From Caulobacter segnis ATCC 21756 (lineage in GTDB: Bacteria > Pseudomonadota > Alphaproteobacteria > Caulobacterales > Caulobacteraceae), in the NCBI RefSeq assembly GCF_000092285.1, contig NC_014100.1, forward strand, positions 4,591,623-4,655,622: a DNA stretch of 64,000 bases. Reading direction: 5' to 3'. Numbering within the stretch: the stretch's first letter is position 1; each line of letters opens with the position of its first letter. This document shows, in pieces, positions 1 through 9,055 of this stretch. A program made the translations under genes and the position numbers. The notes beneath the pieces are model-generated. The model worked only from the letters and a program-made list of their open reading frames with translations, made no database searches and had not been told where the DNA came from.

Positions 1-126
1 AATACGCAAGGCGCCGTCGACATCTTCGGCCTGATCGGCTCGGTGATCCGTCCGCAAGGCGGCGGCTCGGGCGACAGCGCGGCGGCGCCCGCGCCGTCGG
101 CCTCGCAACCGGCCGAGAGCTACTGA
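1..126 (+). CDS. C-terminal end of an unidentified protein (partial)
   Basis: Frame 1 is open from the first base to a TGA at 124-126 and encodes about 41 residues. The tail is rich in Ala, Pro, Ser and Gly and ends in AESY. The stop lies one base before the mlaE start codon, so this gene probably belongs to the same transcript as the lipid transporter genes. The fragment is too short and low in complexity to assign a family. Confidence 0.6.
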   Translation, partial: NTQGAVDIFGLIGSVIRPQGGGSGDSAAAPAPSASQPAESY

Positions 127-127
127 G

Positions 128-937
128 ATGACCGCCGGCGAGGCGGCCCGGAAGGTCGCCCTCAATCCTATCCAAGCGCTGGGTCGCTCGACGCTGGCCG
201 CCGTCCGCATGGTCGGGGCGGTCGGGGTGTTCGCCGCGCGCGGAACGGCGGCGGCGCTGAGCCCGCCGTGGTTTCCGGGTCAGCTGCTGCGCCAGTTCAT
301 GGCGATCGGCTTCTTCTCGCTGCCGGTCGTCGGTCTGACCGCCGTCTTCACCGGCGCGGCCCTGGCCCTCAACATCTTCACCGGCGGCGGCCGCTTCAAC
401 GCCGAGCAGGTGATGCCGCAGATCGTGGCCCTGGGCATCACGCGCGAGCTCGGGCCCGTCCTGGCCGCCCTGATGCTGGCCGGCCGCGTCTCGGCCGCGA
501 TCGCCGCCGAGATCGGGGCCATGCGCGCGACCGAACAGATCGACGCCATGCGCACCCTGTCGACGGACCCCTTCCGCTACCTGGTCGGGCCCCGCCTGCT
601 GGCCGGCGTGCTGATGCTGCCCCTGCTGACCGCCGTGGCCGACACCATCGGCGTCGCGGGCGGCTGGCTGGTGGCCACGCGCGTGCTGGACTTCAGCCCG
701 ACCGTCTACATCCGCAACACCATCGACTTCCTTGAAAGCTGGGACATCGTCTCGGGTCTGATCAAGGCGGCCGTCTTCGGGTTCATCGTGGCGCTGATGG
801 GCTGCTACCACGGCTACAACGCCTCGGGCGGGGCGCGCGGCGTCGGACGCGCCACGACCCACGCGGTCGTGTCTTCGGCGATCCTGATCTTCGCGTCCGA
901 CTACCTCCTGACCACCTTCTTCACCCATATGTCATGA
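128..937 (+). CDS. mlaE: MlaE-type lipid ABC transporter permease
   Basis: Inner-membrane permease of an MCE/Mla phospholipid transport system, which moves glycerophospholipids between the inner and outer membranes. The 269-residue protein has the conserved MlaE core, seen as ELGPVLAALMLAGRVSAAIA followed by EIGAMRATEQIDAM, and several hydrophobic segments; the last ends near the C-terminus. Its stop codon overlaps the start of the ATPase gene by 4 bases (ATGA), so the two are translationally coupled. The MCE substrate-binding partner is not in view, although the truncated gene upstream could be related. Confidence 0.93.
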   Translation: MTAGEAARKVALNPIQALGRSTLAAVRMVGAVGVFAARGTAAALSPPWFPGQLLRQFMAIGFFSLPVVGLTAVFTGAALALNIFTGGGRFNAEQVMPQIVALGITRELGPVLAALMLAGRVSAAIAAEIGAMRATEQIDAMRTLSTDPFRYLVGPRLLAGVLMLPLLTAVADTIGVAGGWLVATRVLDFSPTVYIRNTIDFLESWDIVSGLIKAAVFGFIVALMGCYHGYNASGGARGVGRATTHAVVSSAILIFASDYLLTTFFTHMS

Positions 938-1701
938 CGCAGACCCCGAAACTGGCCTGGAAGGGCGTCACCAAGCGCTTCGGCGACCGGGCGGTCCTGG
1001 ACGGCCTCGACCTGTCGGTCGCGCCCGGCCGCTCGCTGGTGATCATCGGCGGCTCGGGGCAGGGCAAGTCGGTGACCATCAAGACCGCGCTCGGCCTGAT
1101 GCGGCCCGAAGGCGGGCAGATCGAGCTGGACGGTGAGAACATCGTGGGCCTGCCGGAAAGCAAGCGCCGCAAGCTATTCTCGCGGATCGGCGTGCTGTTC
1201 CAAGGCGCGGCGCTGTTCGACAGCCTGAGCATCTGGGAGAACGTCGCCTTCCGTCTGCTCAACGCCGACGGCGTGCCGCGCAAGCAGGCGCGCGAACGGG
1301 CGATCGACGCTCTGGAGCAGGTGCGCCTGGACCCCGCCGTCGCCGACCGCTTCCCGTCGGAGCTGTCGGGCGGCATGCAGAAGCGGGCGGGCCTGGCCCG
1401 CGCCGTCGTCGCCCAGCCCGAGATCCTGTTCTTCGACGAGCCGACCACGGGCCTCGATCCGATCACGGCGGCGGCGATCAACCAGCTGATCTCCGACCAG
1501 GTGCGTCGCCTAGGCTCGACGGCGGTGTCGATCACCCACGACCTGGCCTCGGCCCAGACCATCGGCGACGAGATCGCCATGCTGCACGGCGGCAAGATCG
1601 TCTGGCGCGGACCGGCCGCCGACCTGCACGTGACCGACAATCCCTATGTCCGGCAGTTCGTGGAAGGACGCCCGGACGGCCCGATCGCTCACGCGGTCTG
1701 A
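934..1701 (+). CDS. mlaF: MlaF-type lipid ABC transporter ATPase
   Basis: Cytoplasmic ATPase that drives the MlaE permease. Of its 255 residues, Walker A (GGSGQGKS) is at about 39-46, the ABC signature LSGGMQKR is near 145, and Walker B ILFFDEPTTGLDP follows near 165, with the switch histidine in SITHDLASA. The signature variant with Met-Gln-Lys-Arg is typical of the MlaF/Ttg2A group. It ends 8 bases before the stop codon of the convergent oxyR gene. Confidence 0.93.
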   Translation: MTQTPKLAWKGVTKRFGDRAVLDGLDLSVAPGRSLVIIGGSGQGKSVTIKTALGLMRPEGGQIELDGENIVGLPESKRRKLFSRIGVLFQGAALFDSLSIWENVAFRLLNADGVPRKQARERAIDALEQVRLDPAVADRFPSELSGGMQKRAGLARAVVAQPEILFFDEPTTGLDPITAAAINQLISDQVRRLGSTAVSITHDLASAQTIGDEIAMLHGGKIVWRGPAADLHVTDNPYVRQFVEGRPDGPIAHAV

Positions 1702-1709
1702 TCCGGCGC

Positions 1710-2633
1710 TCAGGCCGCTTCGCGCAGGGTCTCGGCGAGCAGCCGACCCTCGACGGACCGGCTGGAGCCCGAACGCCACGCCACCACGATCTCCCGGCTG
1801 GGATGCTCCGTGGCCAGGGGCCGCACGGTGACGGCGGCCTTGTCGGTCAGCCCCGCCTGCACCGCCATGGCCGGCAGGAACGAGACGCCGAGGCCCGAGC
1901 CGATCATCTGCACCAGGGTCGGCAGGGAGGTGGCTGCGAAGCTCTCTTCCTCGCCCACGCCCCCATTTCCATACCGGGACGGCGCCTCGAGGCCGCAGGC
2001 GGCCAGGGCGTGGTCGCGCAGACAGTGACCATCCTCCAGCAGGATCAGATCGTCGCCCCGCAGGCTGTCGGGATCGACCCGGATCGAGGCGGCCATCGGA
2101 TGGTTGGCGGGCGCGGCGGCCAATAGCTCGTCGTCCTCGACGTGAGCCCAGTCGAGGCCGCTCATGTCGTAGGGCAGGGCGATCAGGGCCGCGTCGAGCG
2201 CCCCGGCCTTCAAGGCGCCGATCAGCCTTTGGGTCAGGTCCTCGCGCAGGAACAGCTTCAGCTTGGGGAAGCGGTCGCGCAGGACGGGCAGGGCGCGGGG
2301 CAGCAGATAGGGCGCCACGGTCGGGATCACACCTAGCCGGAACCGGCCGGCCAGCGGCTGGCCAGCGCCCCGGGCGGCCTGAACCAGGTCCTCGGCCCGG
2401 GTAAGGATATCCTCGGCCCGGCGCACGGCCTCCTGGCCGGCGGCGGTCAGGATCACACCCGATCGCGCCCGGTCGACCACCGGCGCGCCCAGGATCTTCT
2501 CCAGCTCCTGGATACCGGCCGAAAGGGTCGGCTGGGTGACGTGGGCGTTCTCGGCCGCGCGGCTGAACGAGCCGTGCTCGGAGAGCAGCTTCAGATATTG
2601 CAGTTGGCGCAGGGTCGGCAGCATGAGCGACAT
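1710..2633 (-). CDS. oxyR: Hydrogen peroxide sensor and transcription activator OxyR (LysR family)
   Basis: LysR-type regulator of 307 residues that senses peroxide through a reversible disulfide. The winged helix-turn-helix covers residues 1-60, followed by the regulatory domain. The redox pair is visible as DGHCLRDHALAACG, with Cys204 and Cys213 nine residues apart as in E. coli OxyR. The frame is open well upstream, but the start at 2633 (MSLMLPTLRQL) matches family length. A divergent ahpD-like gene starts 212 bases away, and an OxyR-like operator lies directly upstream of the start codon. Confidence 0.92.
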   Translation of the reverse strand: MSLMLPTLRQLQYLKLLSEHGSFSRAAENAHVTQPTLSAGIQELEKILGAPVVDRARSGVILTAAGQEAVRRAEDILTRAEDLVQAARGAGQPLAGRFRLGVIPTVAPYLLPRALPVLRDRFPKLKLFLREDLTQRLIGALKAGALDAALIALPYDMSGLDWAHVEDDELLAAAPANHPMAASIRVDPDSLRGDDLILLEDGHCLRDHALAACGLEAPSRYGNGGVGEEESFAATSLPTLVQMIGSGLGVSFLPAMAVQAGLTDKAAVTVRPLATEHPSREIVVAWRSGSSRSVEGRLLAETLREAA

Positions 2634-2670
2634 ATAGGCGCTTTCTATCGAAATTCCAAAAACTATCGAT
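2634..2670. promoter_or_regulatory. Candidate OxyR operator between oxyR and ahpD
   Basis: ATAG at 2634-2637, seven bases, then CTAT at 2645-2648 match the first two quarters of the OxyR consensus (ATAG-N7-CTAT-N7-ATAG-N7-CTAT). The next two positions read CCAA and CGAT, so the second half is degenerate. The stretch is AT-rich compared with its surroundings and begins right next to the oxyR start codon, where an autoregulatory site would be expected. Confidence 0.45.
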
Positions 2671-2845
2671 TGGATAACTTTGGGGCGGAGGCGTATCACC
2701 ACGCGTGGCGAAAGGCTTCGGGCGTCTCCCCCCACCGGCCCGAAGCGCCCCGCCAGCCTCCCGGTCCGCCGCCAGCCCCTCTCCGGCGGACCGGGACGCC
2801 CCTCTCGGACAATGCTATGCGGCGGTCTTCGCATTGGAGCCGCCC

Positions 2846-3399
2846 ATGTCGATCGAAGCCTTGCGCGCCGCCCTGCCGGCCTATGCGCGGGATATCGCCA
2901 CGAACCTCTCGGTCCTGGCCGAGGAGACCGTCCTCCCCGACCAGGCCAAGTGGGGCTGCTTCGTCGCCAGCGCGCATGCGGTCGGCGAACCCTCGGCCCT
3001 GCGCGCCATCGAGGCGGCGGCCGTCGCGGCGGGCGCCTTTCGGCCGAAGCGCTCGAGGCGGCCAAGACCGCCTCGGCGATCATGGCCATGAACAACGTCT
3101 ATTTCCGCGCCCTGCACCTGATGACCTCGCCCGCGTACCGCGACCTGCCCTCGCGTCTTCGCATGAACCGCCTGTCGCGCCCGGGCGTGGCGGCGGTCGA
3201 CTACGAGCTCTGGTGCGTCGCGGTTTCGGCGATCAATGGCTGCGGCGCGTGCCTCGACAGCCATGAGGCCGAGCTGCGGGAACGCGGCGTCCCTACGGCT
3301 CAGGTCCAGGCGGCGCTGCGGATCGCGGCCGTGGTGAACGCGGTGGCCCGGGTGCTGTCGGCCGAATCCGCCGCTAATCCCCAGAAATGGGGCGTTTGA
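2846..3399 (+). pseudogene. ahpD: AhpD-like alkylhydroperoxidase, frameshifted
   Basis: AhpD reduces the peroxiredoxin AhpC using a CxxC thiol pair. The N-terminal half reads from ATG 2846 ([20 protein letters not shown]), with GGAG six bases before it. The C-terminal half, including the catalytic [12 protein letters not shown], lies one frame over and ends at 3399. The break falls near 3037-3040, where GCCTTTCGG would restore the frame as GCC-CTT-TCG (Ala-Leu-Ser) if one C were added. Both halves still look well conserved, so this is either a very recent deletion or a base missed in sequencing. No ahpC lies next to it. Confidence 0.8.
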
Positions 3400-3550
3400 G
3401 CGGGGTCCGCGACTCCCGGTCGCGGTTAGCCCTACTCGACATTCATCCTGTCCGTGAACTAGGTTGTTAACCTCTGGGTAAGAGATTCGCGGCGTTCGGC
3501 CGTCGTTCCTGAGGAACGCGTCGGGCTCGCATGGGGCGAAGGTGGGCGAG

Positions 3551-4921
3551 ATGAGACTGCTGTCCAAGAATTCTCGGGAGAAGAACGTCAAGCCGGCCGT
3601 CCTCGGGGACGATCGCAGCGAGACGATGCTTCACCAGATCGAGTCCACCCAGGCCATCGGTCAGCGCTACGAAACCATCCATGGCGGCCTCGACAGCATC
3701 GGTCGGGTCATGGAGCACCTGAAGGCCATCGAACCGCTAATCGCCGAGATCCGCGGTCCCGTCGCCCAGGAGTTCGAAGCCCGCCGCGCCGAGCACGCCG
3801 AACTGATCGCCCTGCGCGCCAACTTCGATAGCGCCCAGCGCCAGATCGCCCAGATCCAGGCCGAGGAGCGCGAAGTCAGCGCCCGTCTCTCGGCCGCCGA
3901 AACCGCCCTCGGCGAGTCCGAAGCCCGCCGCCAGAGCCAGGATGTCACGCTCGAGGACAACGCCCTTGAGATCGACCGTCTGCGCAACGCCCTGCTGCAG
4001 TCGGACCTGAAGGTCTCCAACCTCGACGCGTCCTTGCGCGACGCCAACGCCCGCATCGAACACCTGGTGCAGGACGTCGAAGGCCTTCGCGCCCAGGCCC
4101 AGGACATCGACACCCGTCGCGGCGACGCCGAGGCCGCTCTGGCCCGCGCCAACCAGGACAACGCCCTGCTGGGCGAGGAAGCCGCCACGCTCAAGAAGCG
4201 CGTCGACCAGGCGGGCCTGGATCTGGCCCGTCTGTCGCGCATCGAGACCGATCTCGAAGCCCAGATCGCCGCCGAGCGCGCCCGCGTCCAGGCCCTCGAG
4301 AACGCCCTGGCCGCCCACCAGACCGACAGCGGCCGCACCGTCCGTGGCCTGGAAAGCCAGGTCGAGGCCAGCCGCGCCGAGATCTCGGCGCTGCAGACCC
4401 GTCTCGAGACCGCCTCGGGCCGCGCCGACAAGCTGGAAGAGATGAACACCCAGCTCTCGGCGCGCCTCGCCGAGTCCAGCGCTCACCAGAAGGCGGTGGA
4501 GCGTCGCGCCGGCGATCTCAACGTCGCCCTGGAGCGCGCCCTGGAACGCATCCGCGCCCTGGAGGAAGAGGCCGAAAGCCTGCGTCAACGCCACGCCGGC
4601 GTCGACACGGCCCGCGCCACGGCGATCGAACGCGCCGACCAGCTGGCCAAGAGCGGCGTGGCCCAGGAAAAGGCGATGAAGCGGGCCGAGGAACGCGCCC
4701 AGCAGCTGCGGGCCCGCCTGGACGCCATGCAGGAAGCTCAAGACCAGATCCGTCGCGAACACGAGGAAAAGGTCTCCGAGCTGCAGGCCACGATCGAACG
4801 CCTCACCTCGGAAAACGCCCTGGCCGAAGGCGCCCTGGAAGCGGCCCGTCGCGACCGTTCGCGCCTGCAGATGGCGCTGCTGGGCGCCAGCGGCGACAGC
4901 GACCTGGCCGACGTCGGCTGA
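3551..4921 (+). CDS. creS: Crescentin, intermediate-filament-like cell curvature protein
   Basis: Crescentin forms a filament along the inner curvature of Caulobacter cells and gives them their curved shape. The product from ATG 3551 is 456 residues and begins MRLLSKNSREKNVKPAVLG. A short basic N-terminal segment is followed by an almost unbroken heptad-repeat coiled coil from about residue 80 to 440, rich in Ala, Glu, Arg and Leu, and a short tail. Earlier in-frame codons at 3542 add three residues; the family start is MRLLSK. The gene stands alone, with a strong terminator behind it. Confidence 0.93.
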   Translation: MRLLSKNSREKNVKPAVLGDDRSETMLHQIESTQAIGQRYETIHGGLDSIGRVMEHLKAIEPLIAEIRGPVAQEFEARRAEHAELIALRANFDSAQRQIAQIQAEEREVSARLSAAETALGESEARRQSQDVTLEDNALEIDRLRNALLQSDLKVSNLDASLRDANARIEHLVQDVEGLRAQAQDIDTRRGDAEAALARANQDNALLGEEAATLKKRVDQAGLDLARLSRIETDLEAQIAAERARVQALENALAAHQTDSGRTVRGLESQVEASRAEISALQTRLETASGRADKLEEMNTQLSARLAESSAHQKAVERRAGDLNVALERALERIRALEEEAESLRQRHAGVDTARATAIERADQLAKSGVAQEKAMKRAEERAQQLRARLDAMQEAQDQIRREHEEKVSELQATIERLTSENALAEGALEAARRDRSRLQMALLGASGDSDLADVG

Positions 4922-4970
4922 TCCGAGATACACGCCCGGCGAACGCCGGGGCGGTCGCCAGAAATGATAG

Positions 4971-5003
4971 CGCCCGCGATCCTGTCCGGATCGCGGGCGT
5001 TTC
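4971..5003 (+). terminator. Rho-independent terminator of creS
   Basis: A perfect 12-base stem (4971-4982 with 4988-4999) closes a 5-base loop and is followed by TTTCT. It lies 50 bases after the creS stop. The downstream gene is on the other strand, so the hairpin may serve both. Confidence 0.85.
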
Positions 5004-5026
5004 TCATTCAGGCCTGGGACCGCGCG

Positions 5027-5551
5027 CTATTTCGCCGCCTCAACCGCCGCCTTCAGCCCCGCGACCTGCTGGCCGATGACGCCGTCAACGCCGCCGGCCC
5101 ATTTGTCGAGACCGCCCTTCAGGTAGCCGCCGACGTCGTAGGCGACGGTCACCGTGGTCTTGCCGTCCTTCTCCGCGAGCAGAACGGTCAGCGCCCCCGT
5201 CGCGCCCGAGGTTTGCAGCGGCCCCAGCGCGCCGAACAGCACCAGCTTCTGTCCCGGCGCGGCATGGACGGTGGTCATGTGCAGCACCGATCCGCCGTTG
5301 GGCAGCCGCTCGCAGAAACAGCCGCCCGACGCCGCCGCGAGCGACAGGTTCGCGGCCGAGCCTGACCAGGTATGGGCCGGCGACCACCACTTGGCGGGCT
5401 GGACGAGCACGCCCCAGACGACGGCGGCCGGCGCGCTCACCACCACCTCGTGCTTGACCTCGAAGCCGTTGGGCTGGGCGTCGACCACTTCCGCCAGCGC
5501 CGCGCCCGGGGCGAGCAGGGCCAAGCTCGCGGCCATGATCATCCGTCTCAT
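5027..5551 (-). CDS. Exported SRPBCC (START/Bet v1-like) domain protein
   Basis: Protein of 174 residues with an N-terminal signal peptide (cleavage near residue 20, after ALA). The rest looks like the AHSA1/polyketide-cyclase branch of the SRPBCC fold, with the opening V-x-APAAVVWGVLVQPAKWWSPAHTW and a helical C-terminal end. Such proteins bind hydrophobic ligands, but the ligand here cannot be told. It is a single gene on the minus strand, 65 bases from the next gene. Confidence 0.75.
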   Translation of the reverse strand: MRRMIMAASLALLAPGAALAEVVDAQPNGFEVKHEVVVSAPAAVVWGVLVQPAKWWSPAHTWSGSAANLSLAAASGGCFCERLPNGGSVLHMTTVHAAPGQKLVLFGALGPLQTSGATGALTVLLAEKDGKTTVTVAYDVGGYLKGGLDKWAGGVDGVIGQQVAGLKAAVEAAK

Positions 5552-5616
5552 GTGGGTTCCTCCCCCAGAAGCGGAGCGGAGGCTGACGGCTTCAGCGGCA
5601 GGCCGTCAAGACGCCG

Positions 5617-6609
5617 CTACTCGACCGGCGAGGTTATCGTCGCGCCGCCCGCCTTCAGGCGGTCGAGCACGCCGTTGGCGGGCAACAGGAAACCCAGATC
5701 CACCACCGCCACGGTGACGCCAGGCCGCTTCAGGGCCTGGGTCATGGCGTCGGTCGTCAGCACAAGGCCCTTCTCCAGCAGCTCGGCCCCACCCGGCGCG
5801 TGGATCAGACACCGCTGGGCCGCGCTGGCGCGATAGCGGGCGCGGACAGATGCGAGGTCGCCCTCGGCCCAGTCCTGGCCGATGGTGGTCGAATGCGCGC
5901 CGTCATAGGCGATCTCGTCCAGCGCCACGCGCAGGCAGTAGAGCTGGTCGTCGGCCGAGAGCTTCGAGGCGATCGTCGTCACCGCGCTCATCCGGTACTG
6001 GCCCACGGCCTTGACCTTCAACTTGCGGGCCTTGGCCATGCGCTCGACCGTGCTGACCGGCTTGGCTTCGGAGAGGCCCGCCGCCTGGCGGAAGTCCGAC
6101 AGCAGCAGGAAGCCCGCCACGGCCGGCTTCCAGTTCTTGTACTCGCCCGCGCCCTTGCGGGCCTGGGTCCGGGACTCGACGAACCGAGCCTTCAGGTCCG
6201 GCGGCAGCTGGTCCTCCAGCGACTTGCCCAGCGGCTGGCGCAGGCCGGCCCCGAACCGCAGCACGAAACTGGCGATCTGGGTCACGCCCACCGAAGCCTC
6301 CGGCGGCACGAGCACCAGGCTGGCCTTGTCCAGCGCCTTCTCCAGGCGCGGGCTGGACCATTTCAGCTGGTGGGGCAGGGGCGGGGCCGAGCCCAGGATG
6401 TAGAGCCGCGCGCCGTCCTTCTCGACCAGCCAGACAGCGGGGCCCGGCGGCTTGGCCACGACCGTCAGCTCGGCGACCACCGCGCTTTCGTCCTGGGCGG
6501 GCGCCGGACCAAGCTCGACGGTCGGCGGCGGCGCGGTCTGGGCCAGGGCCGAGGTCGACAGGATGAGGGAAAGGGCGAGGGCGGGCAGGACGGACTTGGA
6601 CGCGGCCAT
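5617..6609 (-). CDS. TraB/GumN family exported protein
   Basis: Protein of 330 residues with a signal peptide (MAASKSVLPALALSLILS, cleaved after ALA near 23). The mature part carries the TraB/GumN pattern: a strand reading LYILGSAPPLPHQLKW, then SPRLEKALDKASLVLVPPEA, and a C-terminal strand VTVAVVDLGFLLPANGVLDRL. The family resembles erythromycin esterase/Tiki peptidases. The usual GTxH motif is altered to GSAPPLPH here, so activity is uncertain. The cellular role is unknown. Confidence 0.75.
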   Translation of the reverse strand: MAASKSVLPALALSLILSTSALAQTAPPPTVELGPAPAQDESAVVAELTVVAKPPGPAVWLVEKDGARLYILGSAPPLPHQLKWSSPRLEKALDKASLVLVPPEASVGVTQIASFVLRFGAGLRQPLGKSLEDQLPPDLKARFVESRTQARKGAGEYKNWKPAVAGFLLLSDFRQAAGLSEAKPVSTVERMAKARKLKVKAVGQYRMSAVTTIASKLSADDQLYCLRVALDEIAYDGAHSTTIGQDWAEGDLASVRARYRASAAQRCLIHAPGGAELLEKGLVLTTDAMTQALKRPGVTVAVVDLGFLLPANGVLDRLKAGGATITSPVE

Positions 6610-6723
6610 CGAAACTCCTTCAGCCCCCGCCGATATCTAGCCCTTCTGCCCTGGCGGGAGAAGAGCTTGCCCCGCACCCGATCCGGGGTGTCAGCGAAGC
6701 TGGCGGACGAGGGGTCGCACAAA

Positions 6724-6758
6724 CGGAAACAGCCGCGACAGCGGTCAGGCTGTCGCGG
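6724..6758 (-). terminator. Terminator behind the M3 peptidase gene
   Basis: Read on the minus strand, GCCGCGACAGC pairs with GCTGTCGCGGC and is followed by TGTTTCCGTTTG. It lies about 50 bases past the stop codon of the dcp-like gene. Confidence 0.65.
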
Positions 6759-6805
6759 CGGTCCTGGTCTTCAAACCCTCATCCGCGAAGGGAGAGGAAG
6801 ATCGC

Positions 6806-8932
6806 TTAAGCCCCCGGCGGCACGGGGAAGCCGCGCTTGCGCATCAGGGCGCCGATCTTGACGTCGCGGCCGCGGAAGGCGCGGAACTGCTCGACCGGAT
6901 CGATCGTGTTGCCCTTGGACATGATGTCCTCGTAGAGGCGCTTGGCCACGGCCTTGTCGTAGAAGCCGCCCGGTGCTTCCTGGAACGCCTCGGCCGCGTC
7001 GGCGGTCAGGGTGTCGGCCCACAGATAGCTGTAATAGCCGGCCGAGTAGCCGTCGCCGGAGAAGACGTGGCCGAACTGCGGCGTGCGGTGCCGCATGACG
7101 ATCTCCTTGGGCATGTTCAGCTTGGCCAGCTCCTCGCGCTCGAACTTGTCCGGATCGATGTCGGCGTCGCCAGCCAAGTGCAGCTTCATGTCGATCAGGG
7201 CCGAGGCCAGGTACTCGGTCGTGCCGAAGCCCTCGCCGAACTTGCCGGCCGCCTCGATCTTGTCGACCAGGGCCTGCGGGATCGGCTTGCCGGTCTGATA
7301 GTGCAGGGCGAACTGGTTCAGCACCTGCGGCGTCGACAGCCAGTGCTCGTTCAGCTGGCTGGGGAACTCGACATAGTCGCGCGCCACCGCCGTGCCCGAC
7401 ACCGAAGGATAGGTCGCGTTGGCGTTCAGGCCATGGATGGCGTGGCCGAACTCGTGGAACAGGGTGGTGGCGTCGTCCCACGAGATCAGCAGCGGCTCGC
7501 CCGGCTTGCCCTTGATGAAGTTGGAGTTGTTCGAGACGATCGTGGTGACCTCGCCCTTGAACCGCTCCTGCGTGCGATAGGCGTTCATCCAGGCGCCCGA
7601 GCGCTTGCCCGGACGGGCGTAGGGGTCGAAGTACCACAGGCCGACGTGCTTTCCGCCGCGAGTCACCTCGTAGACGGTGATGTCCTCGTGATAGACGGGG
7701 ATGCCCGAAAGCTTCTTGAATTCAAAGCCATAGAGCTGGCCCGAGGCCCAGAACATGCCCTCGCGCAGCTTGTCCAGCTGCAGGTAGGGCTTCACCTCGT
7801 TCATATCGAGGTCGTACTTGGCCTTACGGACCTTCTCGGCGTAGTACCGATAGTCCCAGGGCTCCAGCTTGAAGCCGCCCCCCTCCTTGTCGATGATCGC
7901 CTGCATGTCGGCGACGTCGATGGCGACCTGGGCGATGGCCGGCGTCCAGACCGCCTCCATCAGCGCCATGGCGTTCTCGGGGTTCTTGGCCATGGCGTTC
8001 TCGAGACGCCAGTGGGCGTGGGTCTGATAGCCCAGCAGCTTGGCGCGCTCGGCCCGCAGCTTCAGGATCTTGGAGATGATCGCGTTGTTGTCGGTCGCGC
8101 CGCCGTTGTCGCCGCGATTGACGAAGGCGCGCCAGACCTTCTCGCGCGCCGCCCGGACCGGGGACTCGGTCAGGAACGGATCGACGCTGGAGCGGGTGTT
8201 CACGATCACGAACTTGCCGGGCAGCTTGCGCGCGGCGGCGTTCGAGGCGGCGGCGGCCTTCAAGCCCTCGGGCAGGCCGGCGAGGTCGGCGTCGGAGAGC
8301 TCGATCCAGGTGTTCTCGTCGGCCAGCAGGTTCTGGCTGAACTTGGTGTAGAGGCCGGCCAGCTCGGTGTTGATCGCGCCGACCCGCGCCTTGGCCGTCG
8401 GGCTGAGCTTGGCGCCCGACCGAACGAAGTTGGTGTAGTAGATCCACAGCACCCGCTGCTGCTCAGAAGTCAGCTTGGCCTTGTCGGGCGCGTTGTAGAC
8501 CGCCTCGATGCGGGCGAAGAGCGGGGCGTTCTGGTTGATCTTGTCAAAGTGGGCCGAGAGCTTCGGATCCATCTCCTCCTCGACCTTCTGGAACTCCGGC
8601 GTGCTCATGTTCGAGCCCCAGATGTAATAGTAGGTCTGGACGTCGTTCAGGCCGCGACCCGCGTCCTCCAGCGCCGCGATGGTGTTCTCGAAGGTCGGCG
8701 CGGCCTTGTTGGCGGTGATCGCGTCGATCTCGGCCAGGTTCTTGGCCATGGCCGCCTCCAGGGCGGGCTTGAACTGCTCGACCTTGACCTTGTCGAACGC
8801 GGGCACGCCGCCGTAGGGGCCCGTCCACTTCTGGAGCAGGGGATTGGTCGCTTGGGCCATGGACACGCTGGGGCTGAGGGCGGCGACCGCGCCGGTGGCG
8901 GCCGCGGAGGCAAGGAAGGTTCGACGTTGCAC
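6806..8932 (-). CDS. dcp: M3 family oligopeptidase, dipeptidyl carboxypeptidase-like, Tat-exported
   Basis: Zinc peptidase that trims short peptides, probably in the periplasm. From the GTG at 8932 it has 708 residues, the usual size for Dcp; the frame is open further upstream, but GGAGA sits 8 bases before this codon. The N-terminus VQRRTFLASAAATG plus a hydrophobic stretch ending SMAQA looks like a twin-arginine signal. The zinc motif is HEFGH within TLFHEFGHAIHG, with the third ligand in the following helix. Its start faces murI, 123 bases away. Confidence 0.88.
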   Translation of the reverse strand: MQRRTFLASAAATGAVAALSPSVSMAQATNPLLQKWTGPYGGVPAFDKVKVEQFKPALEAAMAKNLAEIDAITANKAAPTFENTIAALEDAGRGLNDVQTYYYIWGSNMSTPEFQKVEEEMDPKLSAHFDKINQNAPLFARIEAVYNAPDKAKLTSEQQRVLWIYYTNFVRSGAKLSPTAKARVGAINTELAGLYTKFSQNLLADENTWIELSDADLAGLPEGLKAAAASNAAARKLPGKFVIVNTRSSVDPFLTESPVRAAREKVWRAFVNRGDNGGATDNNAIISKILKLRAERAKLLGYQTHAHWRLENAMAKNPENAMALMEAVWTPAIAQVAIDVADMQAIIDKEGGGFKLEPWDYRYYAEKVRKAKYDLDMNEVKPYLQLDKLREGMFWASGQLYGFEFKKLSGIPVYHEDITVYEVTRGGKHVGLWYFDPYARPGKRSGAWMNAYRTQERFKGEVTTIVSNNSNFIKGKPGEPLLISWDDATTLFHEFGHAIHGLNANATYPSVSGTAVARDYVEFPSQLNEHWLSTPQVLNQFALHYQTGKPIPQALVDKIEAAGKFGEGFGTTEYLASALIDMKLHLAGDADIDPDKFEREELAKLNMPKEIVMRHRTPQFGHVFSGDGYSAGYYSYLWADTLTADAAEAFQEAPGGFYDKAVAKRLYEDIMSKGNTIDPVEQFRAFRGRDVKIGALMRKRGFPVPPGA

Positions 8933-9055
8933 GGAGGGTCTCCGGTGGAAGTTTGGCAGGACCGTAGGGCAAGGCTTTCGAGCCGTCACATGACAGGACT
9001 GTAACCTTTCGCGCCCCGCGTGACAGGCGCCCGCTTGGGGCGCTAAAGCTGGCGC

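Noticed and set aside
7067..9004. Long plus-strand frame opposite the M3 peptidase, and similar long frames opposite ftsK, leuS and mnmG
   Set aside because: Sequences are Gly/Arg/Leu/Val-rich with no family signature, and each lies antisense to a clear gene.
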